From Actinomadura fibrosa (GTDB lineage Bacteria > Actinomycetota > Actinomycetes > Streptosporangiales > Streptosporangiaceae): a stretch of DNA of 60,460 bases. This document shows, piece after piece, positions 51,755 through 60,460 of the stretch. The stretch is from positions 1 to 60,460 of the forward strand of contig NZ_CAACUY010000037.1 in NCBI RefSeq assembly GCF_900659615.1, written 5' to 3'. Position numbers and translations under genes: made by a program. How positions within the stretch are numbered: position 1 is the first letter of the stretch; the number at the start of each line of letters is the position of its first letter. The notes below the pieces were generated by a model. The model was not told the origin of the DNA, searched no databases, and worked only from the letters and a program-made list of their open reading frames with translations.

Positions 51755-53101
51755 ATGGTGCCCACCGCAACCAGCCTCAGGATCGGCGCCCGCGTGCGGG
51801 CCGAGCGCAAGTCACGCGGCCTGGTCGTCCTCGACCTGGCCGAACAGATGAAGGAGGCGGCCCCCGAACGCGTCCGGCGGCGCCTGCCCAGCTCCCGCGA
51901 CCTGGAACGCACCATCCGCGCACACGAGTCCGGCAAACGCGGCATCGGCCCCCGCTACCGCATCCTCTACGCACGCACCTTCGGCATCGACGAAGACGAG
52001 CTGTTCCCCGAATTCGTCCCCCCGCCGCCTACTGTGGAAGGCGAGGACCCGGCCACCGCCAGAACCGGGGCCCACACTCCCGATGAGGGGGACGAGATGA
52101 GACGCCGTGCAGCAATCCAGTTCCTCGCCGCCCTCAGCGCAGGCGTAGCCGTCCCGCCGGGCACGCTGGAGACCGTCCTGTCCGGGATCGACGACGCGAT
52201 CGGACGCCCCGTCGACCTCGCCGAATGGGAAGCCATCGTCCACGAGTACGGCCACCTGCTCCTTACCCGCCCCGTCGGCTCGCTGGTGGACGGCCTCACG
52301 TCCGACATCGTCGCCGTAGGACAACTGCTCAAGCGCCACGAGGCAACGGACGACGTGCCAGGCCTGTTGCGTGTCAGCGCCGGACTGTCTGGCCTGCTCG
52401 CCATCGGCCTCGGAGACATCGGCAGGCACCATGAGGCGCGGATCGCACGGAGGACGGCCCAGCGCGCCGCGGACGCCTGCGGCGACCGCGATCTCCAGGT
52501 GTGGGTACGCGGACGAGCAGCACAAGACGTCCTGTGGGCCGGACGCCCAAATCACGTGGTCATCACCCTGGCCGACGACGCAATCGAGATCGCCGACGGA
52601 ACCCCGTCCTCCGGGCTGGCCCGTGCACATTCGGCGCGCGCCTTCGTCGCCGCCGATCAGGGGGACGCCGCTGGAGCCGAGGAAGCCCTCAACGCCATGA
52701 AACGGACCTTCGACCAGATCCCCGATGGAGGGACCGACCAGTCGGCGCTCATGTTCCGGGAGACCCAACTGCGCTGGGCCGAGGGCTACGCACACACGCG
52801 GACCGGGGATCGCAGGGCGGAGGCGGCCCTAGAACAAGCACTCGCGATCTATCCGCCGTCTGTGGCAGGGGCGACGTTGAATCTGCACATCATTCAGGCC
52901 GCCCGCCTGGTGAAAGAGCGTGATATCGACGCGGGGCTGCACCATGCGATCACCACACTCCAGGCGTACCACCGTCCCCTGTCGGTGGCCGCGAACAAGC
53001 TTGTGAACCAAGTACTCCATGCGCTCCCGGAGCAGGCGCGGTCGCTTCCAGCCGCACGGGAATTCCGCGAACTCGCCTCAAGCCGCACCGCGCTGGCCTG
53101 A
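51755..53101 (+). CDS. XRE-type HTH regulator with helical sensor domain
   Basis: 448 residues from ATG 51755 with AGAGG upstream. The N-terminal 90 residues form an HTH: IGARVRAERKSRGL, VLDLAEQM, SSRDLERTIRAHESGKRGIG, then YRILYARTFGIDEDELF. A Pro/Thr linker leads to MRRRAAIQFLAALSAG and about 330 residues of TPR-like helical repeats (ARRTAQRAADACGDRDLQVWVRG, ARAFVAADQGDAAGAEEAL). Such actinomycete regulators often sit beside antibiotic or defence loci. The first 55 codons of the sensor part are almost identical in DNA to the start of the next gene. An internal ribosome site (GAGGGGG) and ATG at 52097 could give an HTH-less form. Confidence 0.85.
   Translation: MVPTATSLRIGARVRAERKSRGLVVLDLAEQMKEAAPERVRRRLPSSRDLERTIRAHESGKRGIGPRYRILYARTFGIDEDELFPEFVPPPPTVEGEDPATARTGAHTPDEGDEMRRRAAIQFLAALSAGVAVPPGTLETVLSGIDDAIGRPVDLAEWEAIVHEYGHLLLTRPVGSLVDGLTSDIVAVGQLLKRHEATDDVPGLLRVSAGLSGLLAIGLGDIGRHHEARIARRTAQRAADACGDRDLQVWVRGRAAQDVLWAGRPNHVVITLADDAIEIADGTPSSGLARAHSARAFVAADQGDAAGAEEALNAMKRTFDQIPDGGTDQSALMFRETQLRWAEGYAHTRTGDRRAEAALEQALAIYPPSVAGATLNLHIIQAARLVKERDIDAGLHHAITTLQAYHRPLSVAANKLVNQVLHALPEQARSLPAAREFRELASSRTALA
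52076..52258 (+). repeat. 183-bp near-identical direct repeat, copy 1
   Basis: It matches 53161-53343 with two mismatches (98.9 percent), 1085 bases apart. It starts at ACTCCCGATGAGG in the linker and ends at GGCCACCTG. Beyond the end, identity drops abruptly to roughly 75 percent by eye. Confidence 0.9.
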
Positions 53102-53160
53102 AGCCTCGACGCGAGGGCGGTCCCGCGTTCAACACATCTGGCCCGCCACCGCTCGCGACA

Positions 53161-53343
53161 ACTCCCGATGAGGGGGACGAGATGAGACGCCGTGCAGCAA
53201 TCCAGTTCCTCGCCGCCCTCAGCGCGGGCGTAGCCGTCCCGCCGGGCACGCTGGAGACCGTCCTGTCCGGGATCGACGACGCCATCGGACGCCCCGTCGA
53301 CCTCGCCGAATGGGAAGCCATCGTCCACGAGTACGGCCACCTG
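53161..53343 (+). repeat. 183-bp near-identical direct repeat, copy 2
   Basis: It contains the ribosome site and first 54 codons of the HTH-less gene. Sequence just upstream shows only faint similarity to the linker of copy 1. Confidence 0.9.
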
Positions 53344-54186
53344 ATCACCAGCCGTCCGCCGGGCACGCTGGTCGGCGACATCACGGCCGACATCGTCGCC
53401 GTGGGGCGGCTGCTCAAGGTCCACGAGGCCACGGACGACGTGCCGGGCCTGCTGCGCGTCAGCGCCGGACTCTCCGGTCTGCTCGCGATCGACCTCGGAT
53501 ATGTCGGCAGACGGCACGAGGCACGCACCGCGTGGCGGACGGCTCAACGCGCGGCGGACGCCTCCGGTGACCGCGAACTTCAGGTGTGGGTGCGGGGACG
53601 GGCGGCGCAGGACGCTCACTGGACCGGACGGCCGGATCACGTCGTCATCGGCCTGGCCGACGAGGCCATCGAGATCGCGGACGGGGCTCCGTCCGGCGGT
53701 AAGGCCCGAGCGCACGCGGCACGCGCCTCCGTGGCCGCCGATCAGGGCGATGCCGACGGGGCGAAGCGCTCGCTCGTCGCCCTGAAGGACACCTTCGACC
53801 GGCTCCCGGACGACGACGCTGGCCTGTCGGAGCTCACGTTCCGGGAAACGCAACTGCGTTGGAACGAGAGCTACGCGCATACGCAGATCGGCGATCGCAG
53901 AGCCGAGGCGACCCTGGACGACGCGCTCGCGCTTTACTCGGCGTCCGCGACGAGGCCCCGGGCGAATCTGCAACTCATGCGGGCCGCGCTCCTGGTGAAG
54001 TCCCACGACGTCGACACGGGACTGCACCATGCGCTCACCACCATGCAGGCCCACCACCGCCCTCATTCGGCGGCCACCGGCATGCTCGTAAATCGCGTCC
54101 TGCACGCGCTGCCGAAGGAGGCACGAACAAATCCGGACGCACAAGAGCTGCGTGAACTCGCCGCAAACCGGACCGCACTGGCCTAA
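53182..54186 (+). CDS. HTH-less paralogue of the upstream XRE regulator
   Basis: 334 residues, ATG with GAGGGGG seven bases upstream. It aligns end to end with residues 115-448 of the preceding protein (MRRRAAIQFLAALSAG to the shared ending RTALA) but has no DNA-binding domain and no remnant of one upstream. It could act as a co-sensor or dominant modulator of the full-length protein, or be a reserve cassette for recombination. Codon use remains normal and the frame is intact, so it is probably expressed. It follows the first gene by 80 bases. Confidence 0.85.
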   Translation: MRRRAAIQFLAALSAGVAVPPGTLETVLSGIDDAIGRPVDLAEWEAIVHEYGHLITSRPPGTLVGDITADIVAVGRLLKVHEATDDVPGLLRVSAGLSGLLAIDLGYVGRRHEARTAWRTAQRAADASGDRELQVWVRGRAAQDAHWTGRPDHVVIGLADEAIEIADGAPSGGKARAHAARASVAADQGDADGAKRSLVALKDTFDRLPDDDAGLSELTFRETQLRWNESYAHTQIGDRRAEATLDDALALYSASATRPRANLQLMRAALLVKSHDVDTGLHHALTTMQAHHRPHSAATGMLVNRVLHALPKEARTNPDAQELRELAANRTALA

Positions 54187-54391
54187 GGCCGCGACGCACC
54201 GGCGGTTCTGCACTCCCCACGCCGAGCCCGCCGGTCGCGCTTCGGCTGGTCCGGGCGTGCCGGATCCAGTGCGCCGGGCCCGCCGCCACTCGCATGTTGC
54301 TGCCTCGCGGCGACGCCGCCGAGTGGGCTGCGCTCCGGTCCTAGTGGAAAAGGGCGAGACACCCGGCTGCGGGGGGCGTGAGCATGGGCGG

Positions 54392-55213
54392 ATGGACGAG
54401 GGCGAGGCGCTTCAGGCGCACTACGGGCTCGGCAAGGAGCGGGACCGGCTCTCCACGGCGCGGGGACGGTTGGAGTTCGAGCGCAGCAAGGAGATCCTGG
54501 CGCGGCATCTGCCGCCGCCGGGGACGGGTGTCGTGGCCGACATCGGGGGCGGCTCGGGACGCTACGCGTTGTGGCTCGCTGAGCGGGGGCATGCGGTGGA
54601 GCACCGCGATCCCGTGCCGCTGCACGTCGCGCAGGTGCGGGAGGGCGCGGACGCGGCCGGGGTCGGCGGGGCGGTGCGGACGGCGGCCGCTGACGCGCGC
54701 GACCTCGATCTCGGCGATGCCTGCGCCGATGCCGTCCTGCTGCTGGGTCCGCTGTACCACCTGCGGCGGCGTGCCGACCGCGTGTGCGCGCTCCGGGAGG
54801 CGGCGCGCGTGGTGAGGCCGGGAGGGGCGGTGTTCGCGGCGGCGATCTCGCGGTGGGCGCCCCGCCACGACGACCTGATCGCGCTGCTCCGCTACCGGGA
54901 CGATCCGTCCATCACCGCGCGCATCGTCGAGACGGAGCGGTCAGGGTGGATGCCGCCGCCATTCCCCGGTGCGTTCTGGGCCTACCTGCACCGTCCCGGT
55001 GAGCTGCGCGACGAGGTGGCGGAGGCGGGGCTCGACGTGGTGGACCTGGTCGGGGTGGAAGGGCTCGGCCACGTCCTGCCCGATCTCGACGCGCGGATGG
55101 ACGATCCGCTGGACCGGGCGGCGCTGCTGGACGCGGCGCGGGCGACCGAGCGCGTGCCGGAGCTGCTCGGCGTCTCGCCGCATCTCATCGCCACCGGCGT
55201 CTGTCCCCGCTGA
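54392..55213 (+). CDS. Class I SAM-dependent methyltransferase
   Basis: 273 residues from ATG 54392; upstream in-frame starts have no better ribosome site. Motif I is VADIGGGSGRYALWLAERG (about residues 48-66), followed by acidic EHRDP. DAVLLLGPLYHLR and AARVVRPGGAVFAAAISR are the later SAM-fold strands. GPLYHL is common in actinobacterial small-molecule methyltransferases. Substrate unknown. It is convergent with the ylbL-like gene, 23 bases apart. Confidence 0.88.
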   Translation: MDEGEALQAHYGLGKERDRLSTARGRLEFERSKEILARHLPPPGTGVVADIGGGSGRYALWLAERGHAVEHRDPVPLHVAQVREGADAAGVGGAVRTAAADARDLDLGDACADAVLLLGPLYHLRRRADRVCALREAARVVRPGGAVFAAAISRWAPRHDDLIALLRYRDDPSITARIVETERSGWMPPPFPGAFWAYLHRPGELRDEVAEAGLDVVDLVGVEGLGHVLPDLDARMDDPLDRAALLDAARATERVPELLGVSPHLIATGVCPR

Positions 55214-55236
55214 GCGAGCGCGGCGGTCACGGGCGG

Positions 55237-56286
55237 CTACTTGGGGCAGGCAGGGATGTCGCCCTTGCCGCTGGTGAGAGCGTTGAGGGACTGGACGGCG
55301 CCGTGGAGGGTGTCGGCGCGGACGAGGCGGAGGCCGTCGGGGCGGGCCTTGACGGCGTCGGAGCAGTTGTCGGCGGGGGTGAGGAAGACGGTGGCGCCGG
55401 CGCGGCGGGCGGCGATCATCTTCTGCTGGATGCCGCCGATCGGGCCGACCTTGCCCTCGGGGGTGATGGTGCCGGTGCCGGCGATGAACTTCCCGCCGGT
55501 GATGGCGCCGGGGGTGAGCTTGTCGACGATGGCGAGGGAGAACATGAGGCCGGCGCTGGGGCCGCCGACGTCGCCGACACTGATGTCGATCTTGAAGGGG
55601 AACTTGTACTGGTCGGCGAGGACGATCCCGACGACGGCGCGCTTGCCGGTGGGGTCGGCGACGGTGGTGAGCGTCTGCTTCTCCTCCTTGCCGCCGCGCT
55701 TCAGCGTGAGGGCGGCGGTGGCGCCGATCTTGCGCTTGGCCATGGTGCCGGTGATCTGGGAGACGCTGGTGACCTTGGCGCCGTCGAGGGCGGTGATCTC
55801 GTCGCCGGGTTTGAGGCGGCCGTCGGCCGGCATGCCCTTCTGGACGGAGTCGACGACGACCTGGGTCTCGACGGGGATGCCGAGCTCGTGCAGGGCGGCG
55901 GCTTCGGCGCTCTGCTGGGAGTCCTGCATCTGGCGGGTGTTCTCCTGGTCGACCTGCTGCTGTGACTCGTTCTTGGGGAAGATCGTCTCTTCGGGGACGA
56001 TGGCGGTGTCGTGGGCGAGCCAGCCGCGCAGGGCGGTGAACAGGTCGATGCGGCCGCCGGGGCCGCCGCGGTAGGTGACGGTGGTGAAGTTGAGGTGGCC
56101 CTGGTCGGGGTAGGTCTGCCGGCCGTCGATGCGGACGAGCGGCTGGCCCTTGTCGTTGCCGCCGAGGGTGTTGCTCGTCGGCCCGGGCATCAGCGCGACG
56201 TACGGCACGGGCATGAGGGAGCCGACGAGGGCGAGCACGAGGACGAGCACGCTCGCGACGGTGAGCGTGGCGGCACGGCGAGACAT
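55237..56286 (-). CDS. PDZ-domain membrane protease, YlbL/Lon-like
   Basis: 349 residues. One N-terminal membrane helix (VASVLVLVLALVG), then an extracytoplasmic region with a PDZ domain (about 140-215, VQKGMPADGRLKPGDEI). A C-terminal S16 (Lon-type) protease domain has the serine in GGPSAGLMFSLAIV and the lysine in EGKVGPIGGIQQK. A Gln-rich stretch (ESQQQVDQENTRQMQDSQQ) precedes the PDZ. Related Bacillus YlbL cleaves membrane proteins such as a cell-division inhibitor; the target here is unknown. It is the last gene of PPA1309-moaE-ylbL. Confidence 0.92.
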   Translation of the reverse strand: MSRRAATLTVASVLVLVLALVGSLMPVPYVALMPGPTSNTLGGNDKGQPLVRIDGRQTYPDQGHLNFTTVTYRGGPGGRIDLFTALRGWLAHDTAIVPEETIFPKNESQQQVDQENTRQMQDSQQSAEAAALHELGIPVETQVVVDSVQKGMPADGRLKPGDEITALDGAKVTSVSQITGTMAKRKIGATAALTLKRGGKEEKQTLTTVADPTGKRAVVGIVLADQYKFPFKIDISVGDVGGPSAGLMFSLAIVDKLTPGAITGGKFIAGTGTITPEGKVGPIGGIQQKMIAARRAGATVFLTPADNCSDAVKARPDGLRLVRADTLHGAVQSLNALTSGKGDIPACPK

Positions 56287-56314
56287 GGCGGAAACTCTAT
56301 GCGGCGCGGGGGGC

Positions 56315-56767
56315 TCAGCAGGCCCCGACCCACTCGTCGCCGCCGTCGGCGAAGGTCTGGTGCTTCCAGATGGGCACCTGGGCCTTGAGGTCGTCGATGA
56401 GCCTGCGGCAGGCCTCGAACGCCTCCGCGCGGTGGGGGGAGGCTGCGGCGACCGCGACGGCGAGGTCGCCTATCTCCAGGTCGCCGACGCGGTGGACGGC
56501 GGCGAGGGCCGTGACGGGGACGTCCGCGGCGACCTTCTCCATGACGGCGCGGAGCTCCCGTTCGACGGTGGGGTGGGCGCTGTAGGAGAGGCGGCGGACC
56601 GCGCGGGCGTGGTCGGTGTCGCGGACGGTCCCGACGAACAGGGCGGTGCCGCCGGCGGCGGGGTCGCCGACGGCGGCGAGCACCTCGTCGACGGAGAGGG
56701 GCGTCTCGCGGACGCCGATCAGCCTGATGGCACCGGTGGCCCCGCCGGCGGCGTTCTCGTCGCTCAC
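56315..56767 (-). CDS. moaE: Molybdopterin synthase catalytic subunit
   Basis: 150 residues from a GTG at 56767. MoaE with MoaD thiocarboxylate converts precursor Z to molybdopterin. FVGTVRDTD, the late HRVGDLEIGDLAVAVAAAS and PIWKHQTF (with the catalytic lysine) are diagnostic. No moaD is adjacent. It lies 10 bases after the PPA1309-type gene and 28 before ylbL on the same strand. Confidence 0.93.
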   Translation of the reverse strand: MSDENAAGGATGAIRLIGVRETPLSVDEVLAAVGDPAAGGTALFVGTVRDTDHARAVRRLSYSAHPTVERELRAVMEKVAADVPVTALAAVHRVGDLEIGDLAVAVAAASPHRAEAFEACRRLIDDLKAQVPIWKHQTFADGGDEWVGAC

Positions 56768-56777
56768 CCCACGCAGG

Positions 56778-57323
56778 TTACCTTCCCGGCGCCCCGCCCG
56801 GCTTGCCCGGCTCGTCCGGTTCAAAGGTGGCGGCGAGGGCGGCGGACAGCGCGGGGACGAGGTCGGGCCCGACGAGGACCTCGTCGTCGGCGTCGTGGCG
56901 GCGGAGCCGCAGCGCGGAGTGCCGGGCGCCGTCGCGGAGGACGCCGACGACCATGCGGACGTCCTCGCGCTTGGGGTGGGAGGAGGCGAACGCGGCGGCC
57001 TCGGCCTCGTCCTCGGGGATCTCCTGCTCGACCTCGGGCGGCAGGACGACCCGCTCGATGACGAGGGCGCAGCCTTCGACCGTCTCCGGCCAGGCGATGG
57101 ACGCGAGCGCGTCCTCGATGGCGGCCTGCTCGGGCAGGGCGGGCTGTTCGAGGGCGGCGAGGGTGTCGGCGTCGGGCGACAGGCCGAGCTGGTCGGCGAG
57201 CTCGGGTTCGGCTCTGCGCAGCTCCCCGCTGCGGACGAGGGCGTACAGGCAGGGCGCGGCGTCCCACTCGCGCTCGGCCCAGTGGCGTTCGAGGTCGAGG
57301 ACCACTTCTTCCAGAAGACTCAC
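56778..57323 (-). CDS. PPA1309-family protein
   Basis: 181 residues from a GTG start (MSLLEEVVLDLERHW). The acidic cytoplasmic protein carries family marks AAPCLYALVRSGEL, PETVEGCALVIERVVLPP and the late DGARHSALRLRRHD. Function unknown, but it is conserved in actinobacteria beside UPF0182 and the YlbL-type protease, as here, suggesting a shared envelope-related task. Divergent from the UPF0182 gene, 118 bases apart. Confidence 0.85.
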   Translation of the reverse strand: MSLLEEVVLDLERHWAEREWDAAPCLYALVRSGELRRAEPELADQLGLSPDADTLAALEQPALPEQAAIEDALASIAWPETVEGCALVIERVVLPPEVEQEIPEDEAEAAAFASSHPKREDVRMVVGVLRDGARHSALRLRRHDADDEVLVGPDLVPALSAALAATFEPDEPGKPGGAPGR

Positions 57324-57441
57324 GGGGCCATCTTTCCCCCAATGGCGCCGGGGAAGTGCGGGAACCCCCGGCCCAGTCGGTAAGTTGCATACACAGCACC
57401 GGCGGGGCCGCCGGTGGGCGCGATCTCGATCGGAGGGGCCC

Positions 57442-60363
57442 TTGACCTTCCGGACTCCCGGTTTCGGGCGCCGGCTCGGAGGCGGACGGACCCGGCTGGT
57501 GCTACCCGTCCTCGTGGTGCTGGCCGTGCTCCTGGTCGCCTTCTTCGTGTTCACGTCGATCTACACGAACCTGCTCTGGTACCGGTCGGTCGGGTTCTCG
57601 GCGGTGTACACGACGCAGCTCAAGGCCAAGGCGGTGCTGTTCCTCGGCTCGGGGCTGTTCATGGCCCTGCTGGTCGGGGCGAACATGGCGATCGCGTACC
57701 GGCTGCGCCCGGCGTACCGTCCGCTGTCGGTGGAGCAGCAGGGGCTGGAGCGGTACCGGCTGGTGATCGACCCGCGCCGGAAGCTGATCGCGGGCGGCCT
57801 GCTGGGCCTGCTGGCGATCCTGACGGGCTCCTCGGTGGCGGGGCAGTGGCTGGTGTGGCTGGCGTTCCTGAACCGGACGCCGTTCCACGTGGAGGACCCG
57901 CAGTTCCACAAGGACGTCTCGTTCTACGTCTTCACGTATCCGTTCCTGCGGCTGGTGCTCGGCGTCGTGTTCGCCACGGTGATCCTGTCGTTCATCGCCG
58001 CGGTGATGGTCCACTACCTGTACGGCGGCCTGCGGTTGCAGGGCCCGGGCGACAAGGCGAGCCCGCCGGCCCGCGCCCACCTGTCGGTGCTGGTGGGGCT
58101 GTTCGTCCTGCTGAAGGCGTTCGCGTACTGGTTCGACCGGTACGGGCTGGTGCATTCGGAGCGGGGCGTGACGACGGGCGCGTCCTACACGGACGTGAAC
58201 GCGCTGCTGCCCGCGAAGACGATCCTGGCGGTCATCGCGCTGATCTGCGCGGCGATGTTCGTCAGCAACCTGCTGCGCCGCGGGATGATGCTGCCGGGCG
58301 TCGGGTTCACGCTGCTGGTGCTGTCGGCGATCCTGCTCGGCGGGGTGTATCCGCTGCTCATCCAGCAGTTCCAGGTGAAGCCGGACGAGCTGGCGAAGGA
58401 GCGCGCCTTCATCCAGCGGAACATCGAGTTCACCCGCAAGGCCTACGGGGTGGACGACGTCCAGGTCGTCCCGTACGGGACGCAACCGGTCACGGACGAG
58501 AAGCAACTCCAGGACGAGCAGGAGCGGCTGGACGGCGTGCGGCTCCTCGACCCGAACGTGGTCGGCGAGACGTTCCAGCAGCTCCAGCAGAAGCGGCCGT
58601 TCTACCGGTTCCCGGACGCGCTGGACGTCGACCGCTACACCATCGACGGCAGGACGGTCGACACGGTCGTCGCGCTCCGGGAGGTGTCGGGGGCGCCGTC
58701 GGGGCAGCACAGCTGGGTGAAGGACCGCATGGTCTACACGCACGGCTACGGGTTCGTGTCGGCCTACGGCGACCGCTTCGCCTCGCGCGGCGTCCCGGAG
58801 TTCATCACCAAGGACATGCCGGTCTCGCCGACGCAGCAGATCAAGGTGACCAAGCCGGAGATCTACTTCGGGGAGCGGTCGTCGGGGTACTCGGTGGTCG
58901 GCGGGAAGGGCCAGCAGGAGCTGGACTACCCGGACGACAGCCCGTCCGGGCAGAAGAGCAGCACCTATGACGGCCAGGGCGGCGTGCCGATCGACTCGTT
59001 CCTGCACAAGCTGCTGTTCTCGGCGAAGTTCGGCGACAAGAACCTGCTGCTGTCCGGCGCGATCAACGACCACGCCAAGATCCTCTACAACCGGACGCCG
59101 CGGGAGATGGTGCAGCGCGCGGCGCCGTGGCTGACGCTGGACGGCGACCCGTACCCGGCGGTGGTCGGCGGCCGGATCCTGTGGATCCTGGACGGCTACA
59201 CGACCTCCGGCGGCTACCCGTACGCGGAGCGGACGAGCCTCGGGGAGGCGACCCGCGACACGATCACCGACACGCGGTCGGCGGTGGCGCGGCAGGCCGA
59301 CGACCACATCAACTACATGCGGAACTCGGTCAAGGCGACCGTGGACGCCTACGACGGCACCGTCCACCTCTACCAGTGGGACGAGACGGACCCGATCACG
59401 AAGACGTGGATGAAGGTGTTCCCGCGGGGCACCGTCCAGCCGCGCTCGTCGATCCCGCCGGAGCTGGAGAGCCACTTCCGCTACCCGCAGGACCTGTTCA
59501 AGGTGCAGCGGAAGATCCTCTCGAAGTACCACGTGACCGACCCGTCGGCGTTCTTCAGCGGCGAGGGCTTCTGGGAGGTGCCGGAGGACCCGAGCGTCAA
59601 GGGCAACCGGCAGCCGCCGTACTACCAGAGCCTGCGGATGCCGGGCGACCCCACCGCGAACTTCTCGCTGACGACGGTGTTCAACCCGCGCGGGAACGCG
59701 CAGCTCGCGGCGTTCATGTCGGTGGTGTGCACGCCGGGCAGCGACTACGGGCGGATCCAGATCCTCCAGATGCCGCGGAACGCGCAGCCGCCGGGCCCGG
59801 GGCAGGTGCAGAGCTCCTTCGAGACGGACTCACAGGTGAAGAACGACCTGTTCGCGCTGAGACAGGGCGGCACCAAGACGGTGCCGGGCAACCTCCTCAC
59901 GATCCCGTTCGCGGGCGGGCTGCTGTACGTGGAGCCGATGTACGCGAAACCGGCGACGGGCGAGCAGCGATATCCGTTCCTCGGGAAGGTGCTGGTCCAG
60001 TTCGGCAACAGCGTCGCCGCCGCGGACACGCTGGACGAGGCGCTGAAGCAGATCCTCGGCAGGGGCGGCGGCGCGCCGTCGGCGACGGCGCCCGGCGGGC
60101 AGCTCACGCCCGAGGCGCAGAAGGCGATCGGCGAGCTCCAGAAGGCCGTGGACGACTACGAGAAGGCGCAGCGCGCGGGCGACTACCCCGGCATGGGCGA
60201 GGCGTGGAAGCGGATCAAGGAGGCGCGGGACGCGCTGGCGGCGGCGCAGCAGGCCAAGCCCTCGGGCCGCCCGGGCGCCTCCCCGTCCCCATCGCCGTCG
60301 CCGTCGGGTTCGCCGTCCCCGTCGGCCTCGCCGACCCCAACGACCTCCCCCACGTCCGGCTGA
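57442..60363 (+). CDS. UPF0182-family large membrane protein
   Basis: 973 residues from a TTG with GGAGGGG upstream (57432-57438). The N-terminal third has about seven membrane helices (LVVLAVLLVAFFVFTSI, LFLGSGLFMALLVGANM, then LGVVFATVILSFIAAVMV and others). The rest is a large extracytoplasmic domain with family marks NIEFTRKAYG, YGFVSAYGDRF and EIYFGERSSGY. The C-terminus ends in a short coiled coil (IGELQKAVDDYEKAQRAGDY) and a Pro/Ser tail rich in SPSPS. Biological role unknown. It is conserved across actinobacteria. Confidence 0.93.
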   Translation: MTFRTPGFGRRLGGGRTRLVLPVLVVLAVLLVAFFVFTSIYTNLLWYRSVGFSAVYTTQLKAKAVLFLGSGLFMALLVGANMAIAYRLRPAYRPLSVEQQGLERYRLVIDPRRKLIAGGLLGLLAILTGSSVAGQWLVWLAFLNRTPFHVEDPQFHKDVSFYVFTYPFLRLVLGVVFATVILSFIAAVMVHYLYGGLRLQGPGDKASPPARAHLSVLVGLFVLLKAFAYWFDRYGLVHSERGVTTGASYTDVNALLPAKTILAVIALICAAMFVSNLLRRGMMLPGVGFTLLVLSAILLGGVYPLLIQQFQVKPDELAKERAFIQRNIEFTRKAYGVDDVQVVPYGTQPVTDEKQLQDEQERLDGVRLLDPNVVGETFQQLQQKRPFYRFPDALDVDRYTIDGRTVDTVVALREVSGAPSGQHSWVKDRMVYTHGYGFVSAYGDRFASRGVPEFITKDMPVSPTQQIKVTKPEIYFGERSSGYSVVGGKGQQELDYPDDSPSGQKSSTYDGQGGVPIDSFLHKLLFSAKFGDKNLLLSGAINDHAKILYNRTPREMVQRAAPWLTLDGDPYPAVVGGRILWILDGYTTSGGYPYAERTSLGEATRDTITDTRSAVARQADDHINYMRNSVKATVDAYDGTVHLYQWDETDPITKTWMKVFPRGTVQPRSSIPPELESHFRYPQDLFKVQRKILSKYHVTDPSAFFSGEGFWEVPEDPSVKGNRQPPYYQSLRMPGDPTANFSLTTVFNPRGNAQLAAFMSVVCTPGSDYGRIQILQMPRNAQPPGPGQVQSSFETDSQVKNDLFALRQGGTKTVPGNLLTIPFAGGLLYVEPMYAKPATGEQRYPFLGKVLVQFGNSVAAADTLDEALKQILGRGGGAPSATAPGGQLTPEAQKAIGELQKAVDDYEKAQRAGDYPGMGEAWKRIKEARDALAAAQQAKPSGRPGASPSPSPSPSGSPSPSASPTPTTSPTSG

Positions 60364-60460
60364 CCGCCGGGGCGCACGTCACAGCCGTCGCCCCGGCGCA
60401 CGCCACGGCCACCGGCCGGGCTCGCGTGCGGCCGTCGGCCCGGCTCGCGTGCGGCCTCGG

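Noticed and set aside
60364..60460. Coding sequence at the right edge
   Set aside because: No open frame with codon bias continues to the edge. It contains only a short repeat of GGCTCGCGTGCGGCC.

Overview
The window is high-GC actinobacterial chromosome with dense coding, strong G/C third-position bias, frequent GTG/TTG starts, 4-base ATGA/GTGA overlaps, and a sigR/rsrA disulfide-stress pair with all metal and redox ligands. A DasR-like regulator, SigL/RslA-like pair, UPF0182 and PPA1309 proteins, and several P450s and TetR regulators suggest a filamentous actinomycete. An Actinomadura/Thermomonosporaceae-like genome is my best guess; no rRNA is present to prove it.

Left part (1-31 kb), mostly core genes. 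The end of bioF, a DasR-like regulator and a bioD-bioB operon open the window. A probable BioB auxiliary protein (bsaP-like) lies 4 kb away behind an atypical biotin carboxylase. Two membrane HD/HD-GYP proteins follow, preceded by a 30-codon leader ORF and a phased repeat cluster. Next come an NAD-dependent epimerase and sigR-(mini ORF)-rsrA with an exact sigma-R promoter. Then a methyltransferase, a DksA/TraR zinc-finger protein, an SRAP protein, a DoxX protein with a histone-H1-like tail, and sigL-rslA. A CHRD/DUF3455 secreted protein carries the same SigL-type promoter as sigL. aroA, rsgA, an exported flavoprotein, hisN, an L-2-hydroxyglutarate oxidase and a carboxylesterase complete this part.

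Middle part (29.6-46.8 kb), catabolic and lipid genes. A TetR/MpaB-like divergent pair faces a four-gene minus-strand operon: fatty acyl-AMP ligase, a 996-residue fusion of a PhaC-like hydrolase with a degraded adenylation domain, a P450 and an SDR. Then come a DUF3054 protein, an unrecognised HTH protein with a divergent small membrane ORF, an initiator tRNA, a TetR/P450 pair with tandem operators, and the proline-degradation genes with a PucR-type regulator.

Right part (46.9-54.2 kb) looks accessory. It holds a DUF5954-like protein, a single-gene SF1 helicase-phospholipase D protein with the architecture of Mokosh type II antiphage defence, a second identical initiator tRNA, and an HTH regulator followed by an HTH-less copy sharing a 183-bp near-identical block. 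Core genes resume at 54.4-60.4 kb (methyltransferase, ylbL-like protease, moaE, PPA1309, UPF0182); the last 97 bases hold no gene that I can see.

Gene-free stretches: 7766-8072 and 22725-23082 carry two copies of a dispersed hairpin repeat, the second followed by a 42-bp tandem array. 10939-11286 is a long regulatory region. 13452-13747 holds the sigR promoter. 40846-41152 holds a tRNA and its terminator. No transposase, integrase, CRISPR array or rRNA was seen.
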